From Stomoxys calcitrans (lineage: Eukaryota; Arthropoda; Insecta; Diptera; Muscidae), in assembly GCF_963082655.1 (NCBI RefSeq), contig NC_081553.1, forward strand, positions 66,447,951-66,511,950: a stretch of 64,000 bases of DNA, written 5' to 3'. Within the stretch, counting starts at the first letter, position 1. The number at the start of each line of letters is the position of its first letter. Under the pieces are notes generated by a model. That model made no database searches. It was not told where the DNA came from and saw nothing but the letters and a program-made list of their open reading frames with translations. A program made the translations under genes and the position numbers. Of the stretch, positions 44,543-56,064 are shown in pieces.

Positions 44543-46388
44543 AGTAGTAAAAGCGTGCTAAATTCGGCCGGCCGGAATCTTATATACCCTCCACCATGGA
44601 TCGCATTTGTCGAACTCTTGCCACGGTATCTCTTTTTAGGCAAACTAAGGATAAAAGAAAAGAATTGCAATGTTATTGGAACAATATCAAGTTATGGTTC
44701 ATTTCGGACCATAATTGAACTAAATATTGGAGACCATATTAGAAGTCATTGTGTAAAATTTCATCGAAATTTAGTAAGAATTGCGCATTTTAGGGGCTGA
44801 AGAAGTAAAATAGGGAGATCAGTTTATCGGGGTGCTGTATTAGGCTATAGCCGATTCATGCCATATTCTACACGTATGTTAAAGGTCATCAGAGAAGCCG
44901 TTGTACAAAATTTCAGCCAAATCGGATAATACTTGCGCCCTCTAGTGGCTCAAGAAGTCAAGACCCCAGATCGGTTTATATGGCAGCTATATCAGGTTAT
45001 GGACCGATTTGAACCATTCTTAATAAAGTTGTTGGAAGTCATAGCAAAACACATCATGATATATTTCAACCAAATCGGATAGGAATTACTCCCTGTAGAG
45101 GCTCAAGAAGTCAAAACCCCAGATCGGTTTATACGGCAGCTATATCAGGTTATGTACCGATTTGAACTATTCTTAACACAGTTGTTGGAAGTCATAACAA
45201 AACACCTGAAGCAAAATTTCAGCCAAATCGGATAATAATTGCGTCCTCTAGTGGCTCAAGAGGTCAAGACCCCAGATCGGTTTATGTGGCAGCTATATCA
45301 GGTTATGGACCGATTTGAACCATTATTAATACAGTTGTTGGAAGTCATAACAAAACACGTCATGCAGTATTTCAGCTAAATCGGATAATACTTGCGCCCT
45401 TTAGAGGCTCAAGAAGTCAAGACCCCAGTTCTGTTTATATGGCAGCTATATCAGGTTATGGACCGATGTGAACTATTCTTAACACAGTTGTTGAAAGTCA
45501 TAACATAACACGTCATGCAATATTTCAGCTAAATCGGATAATAATTGCGCCCTCCAGTGTCTCAAGATGTCAAGGCCCCAGATCGGTTTATATGAAAGCT
45601 ATATCAGGTTATGGACCGATTTCAACCATACTCAGCACAGTTGTTGGAAGTCATAACAAAACACCTCATACAATATTTCATCCAAATCGGATAATAATTG
45701 CGTGCTCTAGTGGCTCAAGAAGTCAAGACCCCAGATCGGTTTATATGGCAGCTATATCAGGTTATGGACCGATGTGAACTATTCTTAGCACAGTTGTTGG
45801 AAGTCATAACAAAACACCTCAAGCTAAATTTCAGCCAAATCGGATAATAATTGCGTCCTCTTGTGGCTCAAGAAGTCAAGACCCCAGATCGGTTTATATG
45901 ACAGCTATATCAGATTATGGACCGATTTGAATCATTTTTAAAACAGTTGTTGGAAGTCATAACAAAACGCGTCATGCTATATTTTAGCCAAATCGGTTAG
46001 AAATTGCTCCCTGTAGAGGCTCAAGAAGTCAAGACCCCAGATCGGTTTATATGGCAGCTATATCAGGTTATGTACCGATTTGAACTATTCTTAGCACAGT
46101 TGTTGAAAGTCATAACAAAACACCTGAAGCAAAATTTCAGCCAAATCGGATAATAATTGCGTCCTCTAGTGGCTCAAGAAGTCAAGACCCCAGATCGGTT
46201 TATATGACAGCTATATCAGGTTGTGGACCGATTTCAACCATACTAAGCACAGTTGTTGGAAGTCCTAATTAAACATATCGTGCAAAATTTAAGTCAAATC
46301 GGATAAGAATTGTGTCCTCTAGCGGCTGAAAAAGTTTTAGACGAATATTTCGAGGCTTCAGACGAACTTAGCACGCTTTTACTTGTTC
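44543..46388 (-). mobile_element. Type B array bounded by two inverted 3' termini
   Basis: The left end (AGTAAAAGCGTGCTAAATTC, CGGCCGGCCGG, ATATACCCTCCACCATGG) is the usual minus-strand 3' end. The right end is another 3' terminus on the + strand (GAACTTAGCACGCTTTTACT at about 46368-46387) instead of a GTCY/5' end. The array between is almost perfectly regular. Confidence 0.75.
44973..46330 (-). repeat. 153-bp tandem array, nine units
   Basis: The anchor starts at 44973, 45126, 45279, 45432, 45585, 45738, 45891, 46044 and 46197, every interval exactly 153 bp (8 x 153 = 1224). Units differ at many positions. Confidence 0.96.
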
Positions 46389-48028
46389 AAACACTTTTCC
46401 CCGTATTCTCTTTTTAGTTTTCGATATTTGCTTGAACAACAACATTTTTTGGTCTTACTTTATTCAAGTTTTCTCGCTATGCTATTTGGAAAAAACCACT
46501 TTGTTGATGTTCTAATGTCCTAACAATATCCCCAAACATGTTCCAGTTGGTGAAAAAGGAAAAAAAAAATTACCAAAAATTCTTAAGCTAATGGAATGTC
46601 AAAATTTTTGTTACAATTAATCATGCGAATCAACAGAGATTCAATTAAACAATTTTTCCCTGTTGTCCAGTGTAATTAGGTACGAAGCCAGCCGTAGCGA
46701 AAAAGCACAAAGGAAAGGAAGCCAAATTTTGGTAATTCATTATTATCGAATTTCATATGAATTAAATCTTTTGTCTTTTCATTTATCTTGCGATAACAAG
46801 AAGGAGGCCAAACATTTGCTTCCGATTTAGCTGACCAGAGAGGATATTGGAAGAAGAAACGACATCGACAACGACAATAGCCATAGATGGTCAACTTCAA
46901 CTAAACAAAGGACATGAGCAATAATCAAATCAGATATTGTTGCCTATGGATGTTGTTAGCAAGCACCGAGAAACAAGAAAGAGGATGTGTCACAAAAAAT
47001 AATTGTTTATGTGTACAGAGAGTAGAGAAGAGGTGTGGCAAATGGATTTGGTGAAAATAAAATAATAAATTAATTAAAGCGCCTTGGGGAAATAACGTAA
47101 AGTAGGGAGATAAAACTGCAAACCTAAACCTTTTAGTATTTGCCCCAACTTATCTGAACATTTATGGCAATTCTTTTGTTTTGTTGTTGTTTTTTCCATT
47201 CTGCATGTAAAGCCTCCCACTCAAAAGTTCTTCTCGCCTACACAATTCAATTAACGCCCAGAACTGTTGATAAAAGTCAGCTAATGTCAATAAATTTACA
47301 ATTAATTTATTTGCCAGATTCGGCATTTGTTGCTAAGAACTTTTTAAGAGAGTTCCATAGAAGCTGTTGCCACTTTTCTTTTCTTAGTCTCTATCAGAAT
47401 TTCCATCAGATGAGAACTTTGCATTAAAAAGGATTAATGAGAATTTCCATTTGTTTTATTTTCCCCAACAATGCTTAACATTTCCCACTTTTGGCAAGTA
47501 TTTCGCATTGCAGACTATGACATTAAATGGATGGATGATCCTTTTGTTTTATTTTAGCTTTTCGCAGCTTTTCGTTTATTAAAAATCATTATGCTTAGGC
47601 AGAAAATTTGCCATGATAGTGTAGGTGGTTGTGTCAGTGAGAGAGAGAGAGAGAGAGAGAGAGGACTTTTCATTTTCCTTATTTCAAAGTAATTTTAAAG
47701 TTATCAAAGTTTATGTTAATAGCTGGGAGGTCTCAAAGTGATTAAAAAGATTGGGCACAAGTTTTATTTTACACTTTGGTTTTTGGCTAAAACGGAAATA
47801 AATGGTTAACCTTTTCAGTGTGGTTGGAAATGGGGGGAAAAGCGGTCTTGGAAATTATGAATGGAAAATGAGACCCCAGGGTCTTTTGTGGGGTATATGT
47901 AAAGAGATGAAAAAGCCCTATGTGTGGTTATTTTTAATTGAAATTGAGAAAAAAAAAAATCTTCAAAAGCCATGAATTGAAAAGTTTGTTAAAGTTCATA
48001 CATTTTAAATGATGAGTCGTAATAAAAA
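46389..48028. other. Unique spacer with (GA)n
   Basis: No gene recognised. A (GA)n run lies at about 47638-47663. The 87-codon frame at 47164 has no recognisable domain. Confidence 0.55.
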
Positions 48029-49516
48029 AACAAATAAAAGTGTGCTAAGTTCGGCCAGGCCGGACCTTATATACCCTCCACCATGGATCGCAATTGTCGA
48101 GTTCTTTGCCCGGTATGCTAGATCAGTTTATATGGGAGCTGTATCATGCTGTAGATCGATTCTGTGCAATATGGCACACGTATGTTGAATGCCATGGGAG
48201 GTGCCGTTGTATAAAATGTGTGCCAAAACGGATGAGAATTGAGCCCTCTTGAGGCTCAAGAAGTCAAGACCCATGATCGGTTTATATGGCAGCTATATTA
48301 GGTTATGTGCCGATTTCCGCCATACTTTGCACAGTTGTTGGAAGTGATATCAAAACACTATGTGCAAAATTTCAGCCAAATCGGATAGGAATTGCGCACT
48401 CTAGACGCTCAAGAAGTCAAGACCCAAGATCGGTTTATATGGCAGCTATATGAGGTTATGGACCCTTTTTCAACCATACTCAACACAGTTGTTGGAAGTG
48501 ATATCAAAACACTAGGTGCAAAATTTCAGCCAAATTGGACAGGAAATCCGTACTCTAGACGCTCAAGAAGTCAAGACCCAAGATCGGTTTATATGACAGC
48601 TATATCAGGTTATATACCGATTTCCGCCATACTTCGCACAGTTGTTGGAAGTGATATCAAAACACTATGTGCAAAATTTCAGCCAAATCGGATAGGAATT
48701 GCGTACTCTAGACGCTCAAGAAGTCAAGACCCCAGATAGGTTTATATGACAGCTATATCTGGTTAAAGACCGATTTCAACCATACTCAGGACAGTTGTTG
48801 GAAATGATATCAAAACACTATGTGGAAAATTTCAGCCCAATCGGATAGAAATTGCGCACTCTAGACGCTCAAGAAGTCAAGACCCCAGATAGATTTATAT
48901 GACAGCTATATCAGGTTAAAGACCGATTTCAACTATACTCAGCACAGTTGTTGAAGGTCATTTTAAAACACGTCATGCAAAATTTCAGCCAAATCGTATA
49001 AGAATTGTGGCCTCTAGTAGCTCAAGAAGTCAAGATTCAAGATCGGTTTATATGGAAGTTATATCAGGTTATACACCGATTTCCGCCATACTTTACACAG
49101 TTGTTGGAAGTGATATCAAAACACTATGTGCAAAATTTCAGCCAAATCGGATAAGAATTGTGCCTTCTAGCGGCTCAAGAAGTCAAGACCCCAGATCGCT
49201 TTATATTGCAGCTATATCAAACGTGGACCTATATAGCCCATTTACAATCGCAACCGACCTACACTAATAAGAAGTATTTGTGAAAAATTTCAAGCGGCTA
49301 GCTTTACTCCTTGGAAAGTTAGAGTGCTTTCGACAGACACACGGACGGACGGACGGATGGACGAACGGACAGACGGACGGACATGGCTAGTTCGACTTAA
49401 AATGTCATGACGATCAAGAATGTATATACTTTATGGGGCCTTAGACGAATATATCAAGGAGTTACAAACAGAATGACGAAATTAGTGTACCCCCATCCTA
49501 TGGTGGAAGGTATAAA
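48029..49516 (-). mobile_element. Type B repeat element, near-complete copy
   Basis: 3' end AAAAGTGTGCTAAGTTCGG with a damaged palindrome (48036-48062). 5' end CCTATGGTGGAAGGTATAA at about 49496-49514. About six units and a GACR tract at about 49340-49382. It is directly followed by another copy in the same orientation. Confidence 0.75.
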
Positions 49517-49542
49517 AATAAATGATGGGTCTTGAAAAAAAG

Positions 49543-50250
49543 AACAACTAAAAGCGTGCTAAATTCGGCCGGACCGCATTTGGATCGCATTTTTCAAGTT
49601 CTTTGCCCGGTAACTATTTACAGCCAAACAAAGTTTAATGAACAAGAATTCCTACGCTATTGGAGTTATATCAGGTTAGGGACCCATTCGGGCCATACTT
49701 GTTTTGGATGTGCAACATTTCAGGCAAATCGGATAGTAATTGCGCCTCATGGGGGATCAAGATGTAAAATCAGGAGATCGGTTTATATGGGAACTGTATC
49801 TGTTTATGGTCCGATTTAGAGCATACCACAAGTCGCTGCCAAAACGGGTAAGAATTCCTCCCTCTAGAGGCTCAAGTAGTTCAGTCAGTCGGGAGATTGG
49901 ATTATATGGGAACTATGTCAGGTTATGAAGCGACTGAGACCATACTCGGCACAATTGTTGAAAATCATAGCGAAACACTCCATGCTATATTTCAGCCAAA
50001 TCGAATAAGAATTGCGCCGTATAGAGGCTCAAGAAATCAAAATACAAGATCGGTTTATAGAGCAGCTATATCAAAACATTGACTGATATGGCCCATTTAC
50101 AATCCCTACCGAGCTACACAAATATGAAGTAATATTGCAAAATTTCACGCGAATAGCTGTATTCCTTCGAAAGTTAGGGTGCTTCCGACAGATAGAAGGA
50201 CAGATGAACGGACATGGCTTAATCGACTTGGAATGTCAAGACGATCAAGA
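49543..50250 (-). mobile_element. Type B repeat element, partial
   Basis: 3' end CTAAAAGCGTGCTAAATTCG at 49548. Three units, a short GACAGATGAACGGAC tract (about 50190-50213) and the CGACTTGGAATGTCAAGACG block follow. The 5' end is lost at about 50250. Confidence 0.7.
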
Positions 50251-50935
50251 CCAAATATGGTCCGATCTGGACGATATTCAACAAGCTAGCGTAGAGGTCT
50301 ATTAAAGCGCACTGTTTCAATTTTCATCAAAATCGTATGAAAAATGCTCCTTTTAAGGGCTCAATACTCTATATCGGTCCTATAACATCGTCCGATCTGT
50401 ACCACAATTGAAAGAAATTGGTAGGGGTCGAGCAGAACACACGGTGCCAAATTTCATCGAATTCGGGTTATAAATGGATCTTTTATGGCCTCAATACCTT
50501 ATATCGGGAGATCGGATGGTCGGTCTAAGGGCAGCTATATCCAAATATAGTCCGATCAGAACCGCACATCACAGAAATGAATAGAGGTCTACCAGAACTC
50601 ACTGTGCCAAATTTCATCGAAATCGGATGAAAAATGACCAGTTTATAGCCGGGCTGTATAGGCTGTATATAGCTAAAATCCGATTTTATGAGATCAGGTT
50701 TATATACAAAGAATTCGAAATCATCAAAAAATTTTTGAAATTTTTGAAATTTAGAAATTTTTTACTCAAGATATCTGCAAAATTGTAAACACCCAAATAA
50801 ATACCCAAAAAAGGTATTTTTTGGGTACTTACCCAATAAATACCCAAGCGTTGGGTATTTACCCGGTAGAAACCCATCTCTGGGAATGACGAAATTAGTA
50901 TACCCATGGCTTATGGTCGAGGGTATTAAACAATC
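50251..50935 (-). mobile_element. Repeat-element array with foreign hairpin block
   Basis: Units with CAAATATGGTCCGATCTGG resemble the subfamily at 28634. A unique block follows (about 50700-50875) with TACCCAA hairpins, then a normal 5' end (AATGACGAAATTAGTATACC...GGTCGAGGGTATTAA). Confidence 0.6.
50790..50875. repeat. Cluster of ATACCCAA/TTGGGTAT motifs forming two hairpins
   Basis: Arms 50802-50812/50817-50827 (11 bp, 4-nt loop) and 50838-50847/50851-50860 (10 bp, 3-nt loop), both perfect. ACCCAA or its complement occurs about eight times in 90 bp. Confidence 0.9.
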
Positions 50936-50942
50936 ATTACAA

Positions 50943-51700
50943 CATTTCATTTTTGTTGTTGTTCTAGCAGCTTGTTGTATTTGCTTGATTCTGTTGAGTG
51001 TCCAGATCCAGGAACTCTGTGACTAAGATGGGATGCGTCCAGGGGGATCTGGGTCTGAGTCGAGTGGGTCTGGTCGGGCAGTTAAACAGGTGACATGTAT
51101 CGTGTGGTCCCTGGTTACAATAGGGACATACATCTTGCACGTCGGAATCAATCTTAGCTCTGTGGGAATTTAGGCGGCTGCATCTGCCGGAACGTAATTG
51201 AGCCAGAACTACTCTGGTTTGCTGGGGGAGATCGATTTCTTCGGGTGCAATGGGTGGCGGTTGCTCTCCAAGGACTACATTCATCCGGTAGCCAATAGGT
51301 CAATTTCTTCAAGTGCAATGGGTGGCGGTCCTTCTCCAAGGACTACATTCAAACGGTAGCCATTTACCGCATCTGCTACCGCGTCTGAATGAATGTTGTT
51401 TATACCCGCTTGATATGCCGCTTGATATAGAGGTTCTCCTCGCTCTAGATCATGAAGATCTACCTTAAGGCCTCTGGGCGGTGGATATCTATCCACAAGA
51501 TGATGATTTGGATGGTTTTTGCGATAACAGCCCAATAGGTATTGCTTAGACAGCATGTAGTTATGTCTTCGCACTGGCAGGATCTTTGTCTCCTGATGGA
51601 GGTGGTTCACATGAGAACTGAGGAGACAAATTGGTAAATGATTGATGCTTCTGTAACTCCTATATGGGTGGCTTTTATTTCGAATTTTGAAGGTCATAGG
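50943..51700 (-). pseudogene. Jockey-like non-LTR retrotransposon 3' end
   Basis: 51697-51281 encodes the post-RT region (LPVRRHNYMLSKQYLLGC, HPNHHLVD, PPPRG). 51284-50964 encodes the C-terminus with LAQLRSG-CSRLNS and CPYCNQGPHDTCHLFNCP, the CCHC-like end typical of Jockey-type ORF2. The two frames are out of register because a segment of about 65 bp (VVLGE-PPPIA-EEIDL) is repeated at 51230-51290 and 51296-51355. The 3' end has a GTT-rich complement (tail AACAACAACAAA on the minus strand). The 5' part with endonuclease and RT is missing. Confidence 0.8.
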
Positions 51701-51767
51701 TTAGGTAAGGTAAAAGTGACAGAACTTTAAGACTCACTTGGATAATTTTAAGCCCTTTGTGTTACAA

Positions 51768-51862
51768 CAGTAGTGACATACCAAGGTCTTTGTTGGGAAC
51801 GAACACATGACCTTCGCATTGAAAATCCTAGCACCCTACCAACTCGGCTACCGGGGCGCGTT
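51768..51862 (-). mobile_element. tRNA-like SINE family 2, single copy
   Basis: On the minus strand GCCCCGGTAGCCGAGTTGGT resembles a tRNA 5' end with A box. CATGTGTTCGTTCCCAAC follows as a B box about 45 bp later. There is no acceptor complement, so it is a tRNA-derived repeat rather than a functional tRNA. Confidence 0.6.
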
Positions 51863-51879
51863 TGAGGGGCGCAAGTTTA

Positions 51880-52030
51880 CTTTATATATCAAATGACTGT
51901 TAAATCGGTCAAAAATCGAAGCCGAATAAAGCTCATTGGGAGATTGGTTTTTATTGCAGCTATATTGTCATGGTCTTTGGATCGAAGCCGAAAAAGCCAT
52001 TGGTAGATTGGTTTATATTGCAGCTTTATA
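51880..52030. mobile_element. Repeat-element scraps
   Basis: GGGAGATTGGTTTTTATTGC and GGTAGATTGGTTTATATTGC are two decayed units within 100 bp. Confidence 0.45.
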
Positions 52031-52920
52031 ACCGTGGTTGTAGTTTGTTTTTGTTAAAAACAAATAGGATAACAATACCGACTTCTAGGGGCACAGAATG
52101 TCAAACCAAAAGTATATATGCGAGCCCTAACCAATTATACATGTATATAGAATTCAATCTAGTCGGACTAAATGCGCTTCTATATGCTTTGAACATTGTT
52201 GACATGCCTTCATGGAAGAAATATAATATTTTTATTTCTCCCTCGAAAGCTTTGTTGTAGCCATTGTGTGGTCCCAACATGTAGTCCCATAGTGTGTATG
52301 AGCAATATTTGCATTGTGTAAAGTTACTCATACGCTACCTAGCCCCTTATGCACTCTTACGAGCATATTGTTAAAGTAATTTTCAAAAGCTGCTCCTTTC
52401 ATACGATGAGCTGTCCTAATTTTGTTCAACTACCATTTGTGCTTTCTTTTGTTATGGAATAATTCTTAAGATTTTCATCTGCACTGCTTAAGGGATTGCA
52501 GGTGTTTGCAAGGCCTGGATGCTAGTTGAAAATATGTACTATTTATACAAAAAAAAATCACAGAAATTAAAACCTATAATAAAGAGAAAAAAATAACGAC
52601 TGCCTTTTTGCCCCATTATTCTCTGCTTATTGCATGTAGAGACCATAAATATGACATATACACAATTCATTACCTGGCAATGACTTTTGTGCCTCTCTTT
52701 CCATACCACTACTTGACTTTGGTAATGAAACCATTTGCTGAAATCATGTCGGAGAGAACATGAATATTGAATTTGTCTACAGACAAATGACCAAAATAAC
52801 CAAAATAATGTGCAGGAATACATCACATTTACATAGACATAAACACTCCATGTACACTTGAGTATACATAATTAAGTTCATGTAAAACATTCGTTCTGAT
52901 TACACTACACATGTTATACA
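52031..52920. other. Unique spacer
   Basis: No gene or known repeat recognised. Confidence 0.5.
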
Positions 52921-52922
52921 TA

Positions 52923-53154
52923 CAGGGTGGCTGATGAAAGCCGCTACCAAAAAAAAATGTAATAACTTTTTTTCTATTTAATAATAATAATTTAATAATT
53001 AATTTAATTAATTAATTAATTAATTTAATTAATAATAATTTAATAATTAATTTAATAATTTAATTTAACATGAATAAAAGAAAAATGTATTCCATACACC
53101 GAAAAAAAAATGTAGCAATATTCATCATTGTAGCAATATTCATCAGCCACCCTG
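52923..53154. mobile_element. Mariner-type MITE with irritans-like ends (232 bp)
   Basis: Ends CAGGGTGGCTGATGAA and TTCATCAGCCACCCTG, flanked by TA (52921-52922, 53155-53156). The terminus resembles irritans-subfamily mariner ends such as that of Himar1. The core is an almost pure AT tract of TAAT/AATT motifs (about 52975-53070). No coding capacity. Confidence 0.85.
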
Positions 53155-53299
53155 TATGTCAGTAAGCCATGAATGGGTCTCGAGTGAATACCAGGCGACA
53201 GTGGACCACAATCGATGCGACAATTTGTTTCATATTTCGTTAGCAGTGATTTTGTTGTAAGAGTTGCGGTTAGTATTTTAGTAGAAATGCAATACATAG

Positions 53300-53700
53300 C
53301 AAAGGAATGAAGTAAACAGGCATTAAGTGTGGCAGGTGCGAACTTTGGATACCCACCACCTAGGATGTATATGTTAACCACCTTTCATCATAATATGGTG
53401 AATGCATCATTTATGAACCCATAGCAGCTATACTGACATATAGTCTCGTTTGGACCAAACTCGGCACGGACATCGAGGGGTCTAAAGCTATCTATATGGC
53501 AACTTTCAACATACTTCGTCTCAAGGCATAAATCAAAGCTACCTCCAAATTTAAAGCCTATCGAATGAAAATTGCGGACTGCACCTTTTTCACAAATTAA
53601 CATTGTCAGATAAACGGACAGACAGACAAACAGACGGACAGACAGATGGATGTACGGCCAGACAGACAGACGGACGGACAGACAAACGGACATGGCTAAA
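53300..53700 (-). mobile_element. Type A-like element, truncated
   Basis: 3' end GGCATTAAGTGTGGCAGG and ATACCCACCACCTAGG at 53318-53365. One to two units and a GACR tract (about 53612-53692) follow. It is cut off at a small palindrome at 53701-53726. Confidence 0.7.
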
Positions 53701-53726
53701 TCGAATCAGAAGTGATTCTGATTCGA
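53701..53726. repeat. 11-bp-arm hairpin at an element truncation point
   Basis: 53701-53711 and 53716-53726 are perfect inverted copies with a 4-nt spacer. The left arm continues the repeat element's own sequence, and beyond the right arm the sequence belongs to a LINE. Confidence 0.85.
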
Positions 53727-53734
53727 AGAGCGCA

Positions 53735-54310
53735 TGTTGAAAGCTTTTTGCCTCACTAAACAACCATAGATGAGAAATGGCTAAATGACCGCCGTAAACA
53801 TCCAGTGCACAGTCCCCGGTCTTAGGCTCCAAAAGCTTTCCTTTCGAGTCGCGACAGGAGTAGAGCGCATTGAGTCCCTTTTTGACACTTATTCAAGAAA
53901 CAGGCAATTAATTGTGCTCCGAAGAGAGCGGTAGCTCCACCCCATACGGGACATGTCCCTTAAAAGCAACCAGCTGCTTACTCCTGGGGAAAGGGACTAG
54001 TTCAGTCAAGCCCGTTGGTATTCGCACATCTGGAGGGCTTCCTTTAAGCTCCCTGAACGAGGTCCGTCATAGTAGAGAGAAAACGGCCACCCACCATGAT
54101 GACGACGTCGTTAGCGTTGGCAACGACCTATATACTCTCTCTCTCTCTCTCTCTCTCGCAAGATTTCAGAATCACATCGATCATTACAAGCCACAATAAA
54201 GGAGATGAAATTCTATCTTGCGGAGTTCCTTTGGTTACAATCTTCCTTATCGAGCCCTCTGCCAGAGTTGCGTCGCCTTTCAGCATAGTATCAACCAACT
54301 TAACCAAAAT
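53735..54310 (-). pseudogene. Non-LTR RT fragment (LOA/Jockey-type)
   Basis: On the minus strand 54260-54200 encodes KGTPQDRISSPLLWLV, an altered RT motif B (family GTPQGGVLSPLLW). A (CT)n run at about 54131-54158 and frameshifts follow. Near 53850-53760 PKTGDCALDV and, in another frame, TVHWMFTAVI...PFLIYG match the RT C-terminal segment seen as PRIVHWLY in the LOA-like copies. Motif C is not recognisable. Heavily decayed. Confidence 0.6.
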
Positions 54311-54968
54311 AGGGGGACCTTTACATGGGGGCTATATCAGAATATTGGAATAGAAGGGCTCAAGAAGTTCATATTGGAGCTATGTCAGGATATAGACCGA
54401 TTCGAACCGTACTTGGCACAATTGTTGAAAATATTAACGGAACACCAAAAAACGGAACAAATTTTCAGACAAATCGTACAAAAAATTGCGGCTTGTAAGA
54501 GCTCAAGAAGTTAAATCGGGAGATCGGTTTATATGGGAGCTATATCAGGTTATAGACCGATTTAGACCGCACTTAAAACAGTTGTTGGAATTAAAAACGG
54601 AACACTACGTGCAAGATTTCAGCCAAATCGGACCAAAATTGTGACTTTCAGGGCCTCAAGAAGTCAAATCAGGAGATCGGTTTATATGGGAGCTATATCT
54701 AAATCTGAACCGATATGGCTCATTCACTATCCCCAATAACCTACAATAATATTAAGTATGTGTGTAAAATTTTAAAAGGCTAGCTTTACGCATTCGATCG
54801 CTATCGTGATTTCGGCAGACGGACGGACGGACATGGCTAGATCAATTCAGAATGTCGAGATGATCAAGAATATATATACTCTACTATGGGGTCTTAGACG
54901 AATATTTCGAGGTGTTACGGAATGGCTGGATTAGTATACGCCCATCGTATAGTGATGGGTATAAAGAA
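54311..54968 (-). mobile_element. Repeat element, partial
   Basis: Three units (GGAGATCGGTTTATATGGGA), a short GACGGACGGACGGAC tract (about 54818-54832), the TAGATCAATTCAGAATGTCG block and the 5' end TATAGTGATGGGTATAAAG. Confidence 0.7.
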
Positions 54969-55268
54969 GAATCTGTGCAAAATTACAGATCTGCATTTCT
55001 ATTCTTAAAGATTGTACCATGATTTCAACAGTGAGACTGACGGACAGACGGACTATAACCTGATTTCAACAGACAGATGGCTATCAGATGAGTTTAGTTG
55101 AATTAGGCTCCTCGATATCCGAATCATCAATAGTGCAGATCAGACACATGCAAATAGTTTCCATTTATAGCAATCTCACGATTCAGGGTGTTAAGCCCAT
55201 TAAAGTCATATTATTTGTCAAAGACGGGTATCCGAAATTCGGCCCGACAGAATTTAATGCGGTTTTAG
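54969..55268 (+). mobile_element. Decayed repeat element, 3' end recognisable
   Basis: A short GACGGACAGACGGAC tract lies near 55028. Positions 55228-55268 (GGGTATCCGAAATTCGGCCC, GCGGTTTTAGTTG) are a decayed type A 3' terminus. Confidence 0.5.
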
Positions 55269-55270
55269 TT

Positions 55271-56060
55271 GTTATACCCACTACCATAGCATGGGGGTAT
55301 ACTAATCTAGTCATTCCGTTTGTAACACCTCGAAATATAGATCTAGGACCCCATAAAGTATATATATTCTTGAACGTCTCGAAGTTCTGATTCAAACTAG
55401 CCATGTCCGTCCATCCGTCTGTCGAATTCACTATAGCTATCGAACTCGAAAAGCTAACTGCCTGAAACTTTGCACAGGTACTAAGTATAAATGTTGGTCG
55501 TTGGGGATTGCACATGGGTCATATCGGTTCAGATTTGGATATAGCTCCCATATAAACCGATCTCCCGATTTGACTTCTTGAGCCCTCTGGAAGCCTTAAA
55601 TTTTGCACATAGTGTTCTGTTATGATTGCCAACAATGAAGCCAATTGCGGTTCAAATCGGTCTATAACCTGATATAGCTCCCATATAAACCGATCTCCCG
55701 ATTTGACTTCCTGAATCCATGAAAGCCGCAATTTTTGTCCGATTTGGCTGAAAATTTGCACATATTGTGAGGTTATGACTCCAAATAACCGTGCTAAGTA
55801 CGGTTTAGATCTGCCAAGAACCTGATGTAATTCCCATATAAACCGATCTCCCGATTTGACTTCTTGAGCCCTTACAAGCCGCGATTTTTATCCGATTTGC
55901 CTGAAATTTTGGATGTAGTGTTCAGTTATGATTCTCAACAACTGCGCCAAGTTAGGTCCAATTCAGTCTATAACTAGATATAGCTCCCATATTTTAGCAG
56001 AATCCATGGTGGTGGCTTCTCAAGATTCGGCCCGGCCGAACTTAGCACGCTTTCACTTGA
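55271..56060 (+). mobile_element. Type B repeat element (first of a B-A-B tandem)
   Basis: 5' end TATACCCACTACCATAGCAT and TATATATATTCTTGAACG. Short GTCY tract at about 55405-55425. Three to four units with ATATAGCTCCCATATAAACC. 3' end with the TTCGGCCCGGCCGAA palindrome at 56026-56040 and CTTAGCACGCTTTCACTTG. Confidence 0.78.
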
Positions 56061-56064
56061 TTTT

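Noticed and set aside
47164..47427. 87-codon frame with a hydrophobic start resembling a signal peptide
   Set aside because: Length is within chance expectation, and there is no family resemblance or regulatory context.
50943..51700. Zinc-finger host gene from the CPYCNQ...HLFNC motif
   Set aside because: The motif and the upstream HPNHHLV region are those of Jockey-type LINE C-termini; the element is 5'-truncated and frameshifted.
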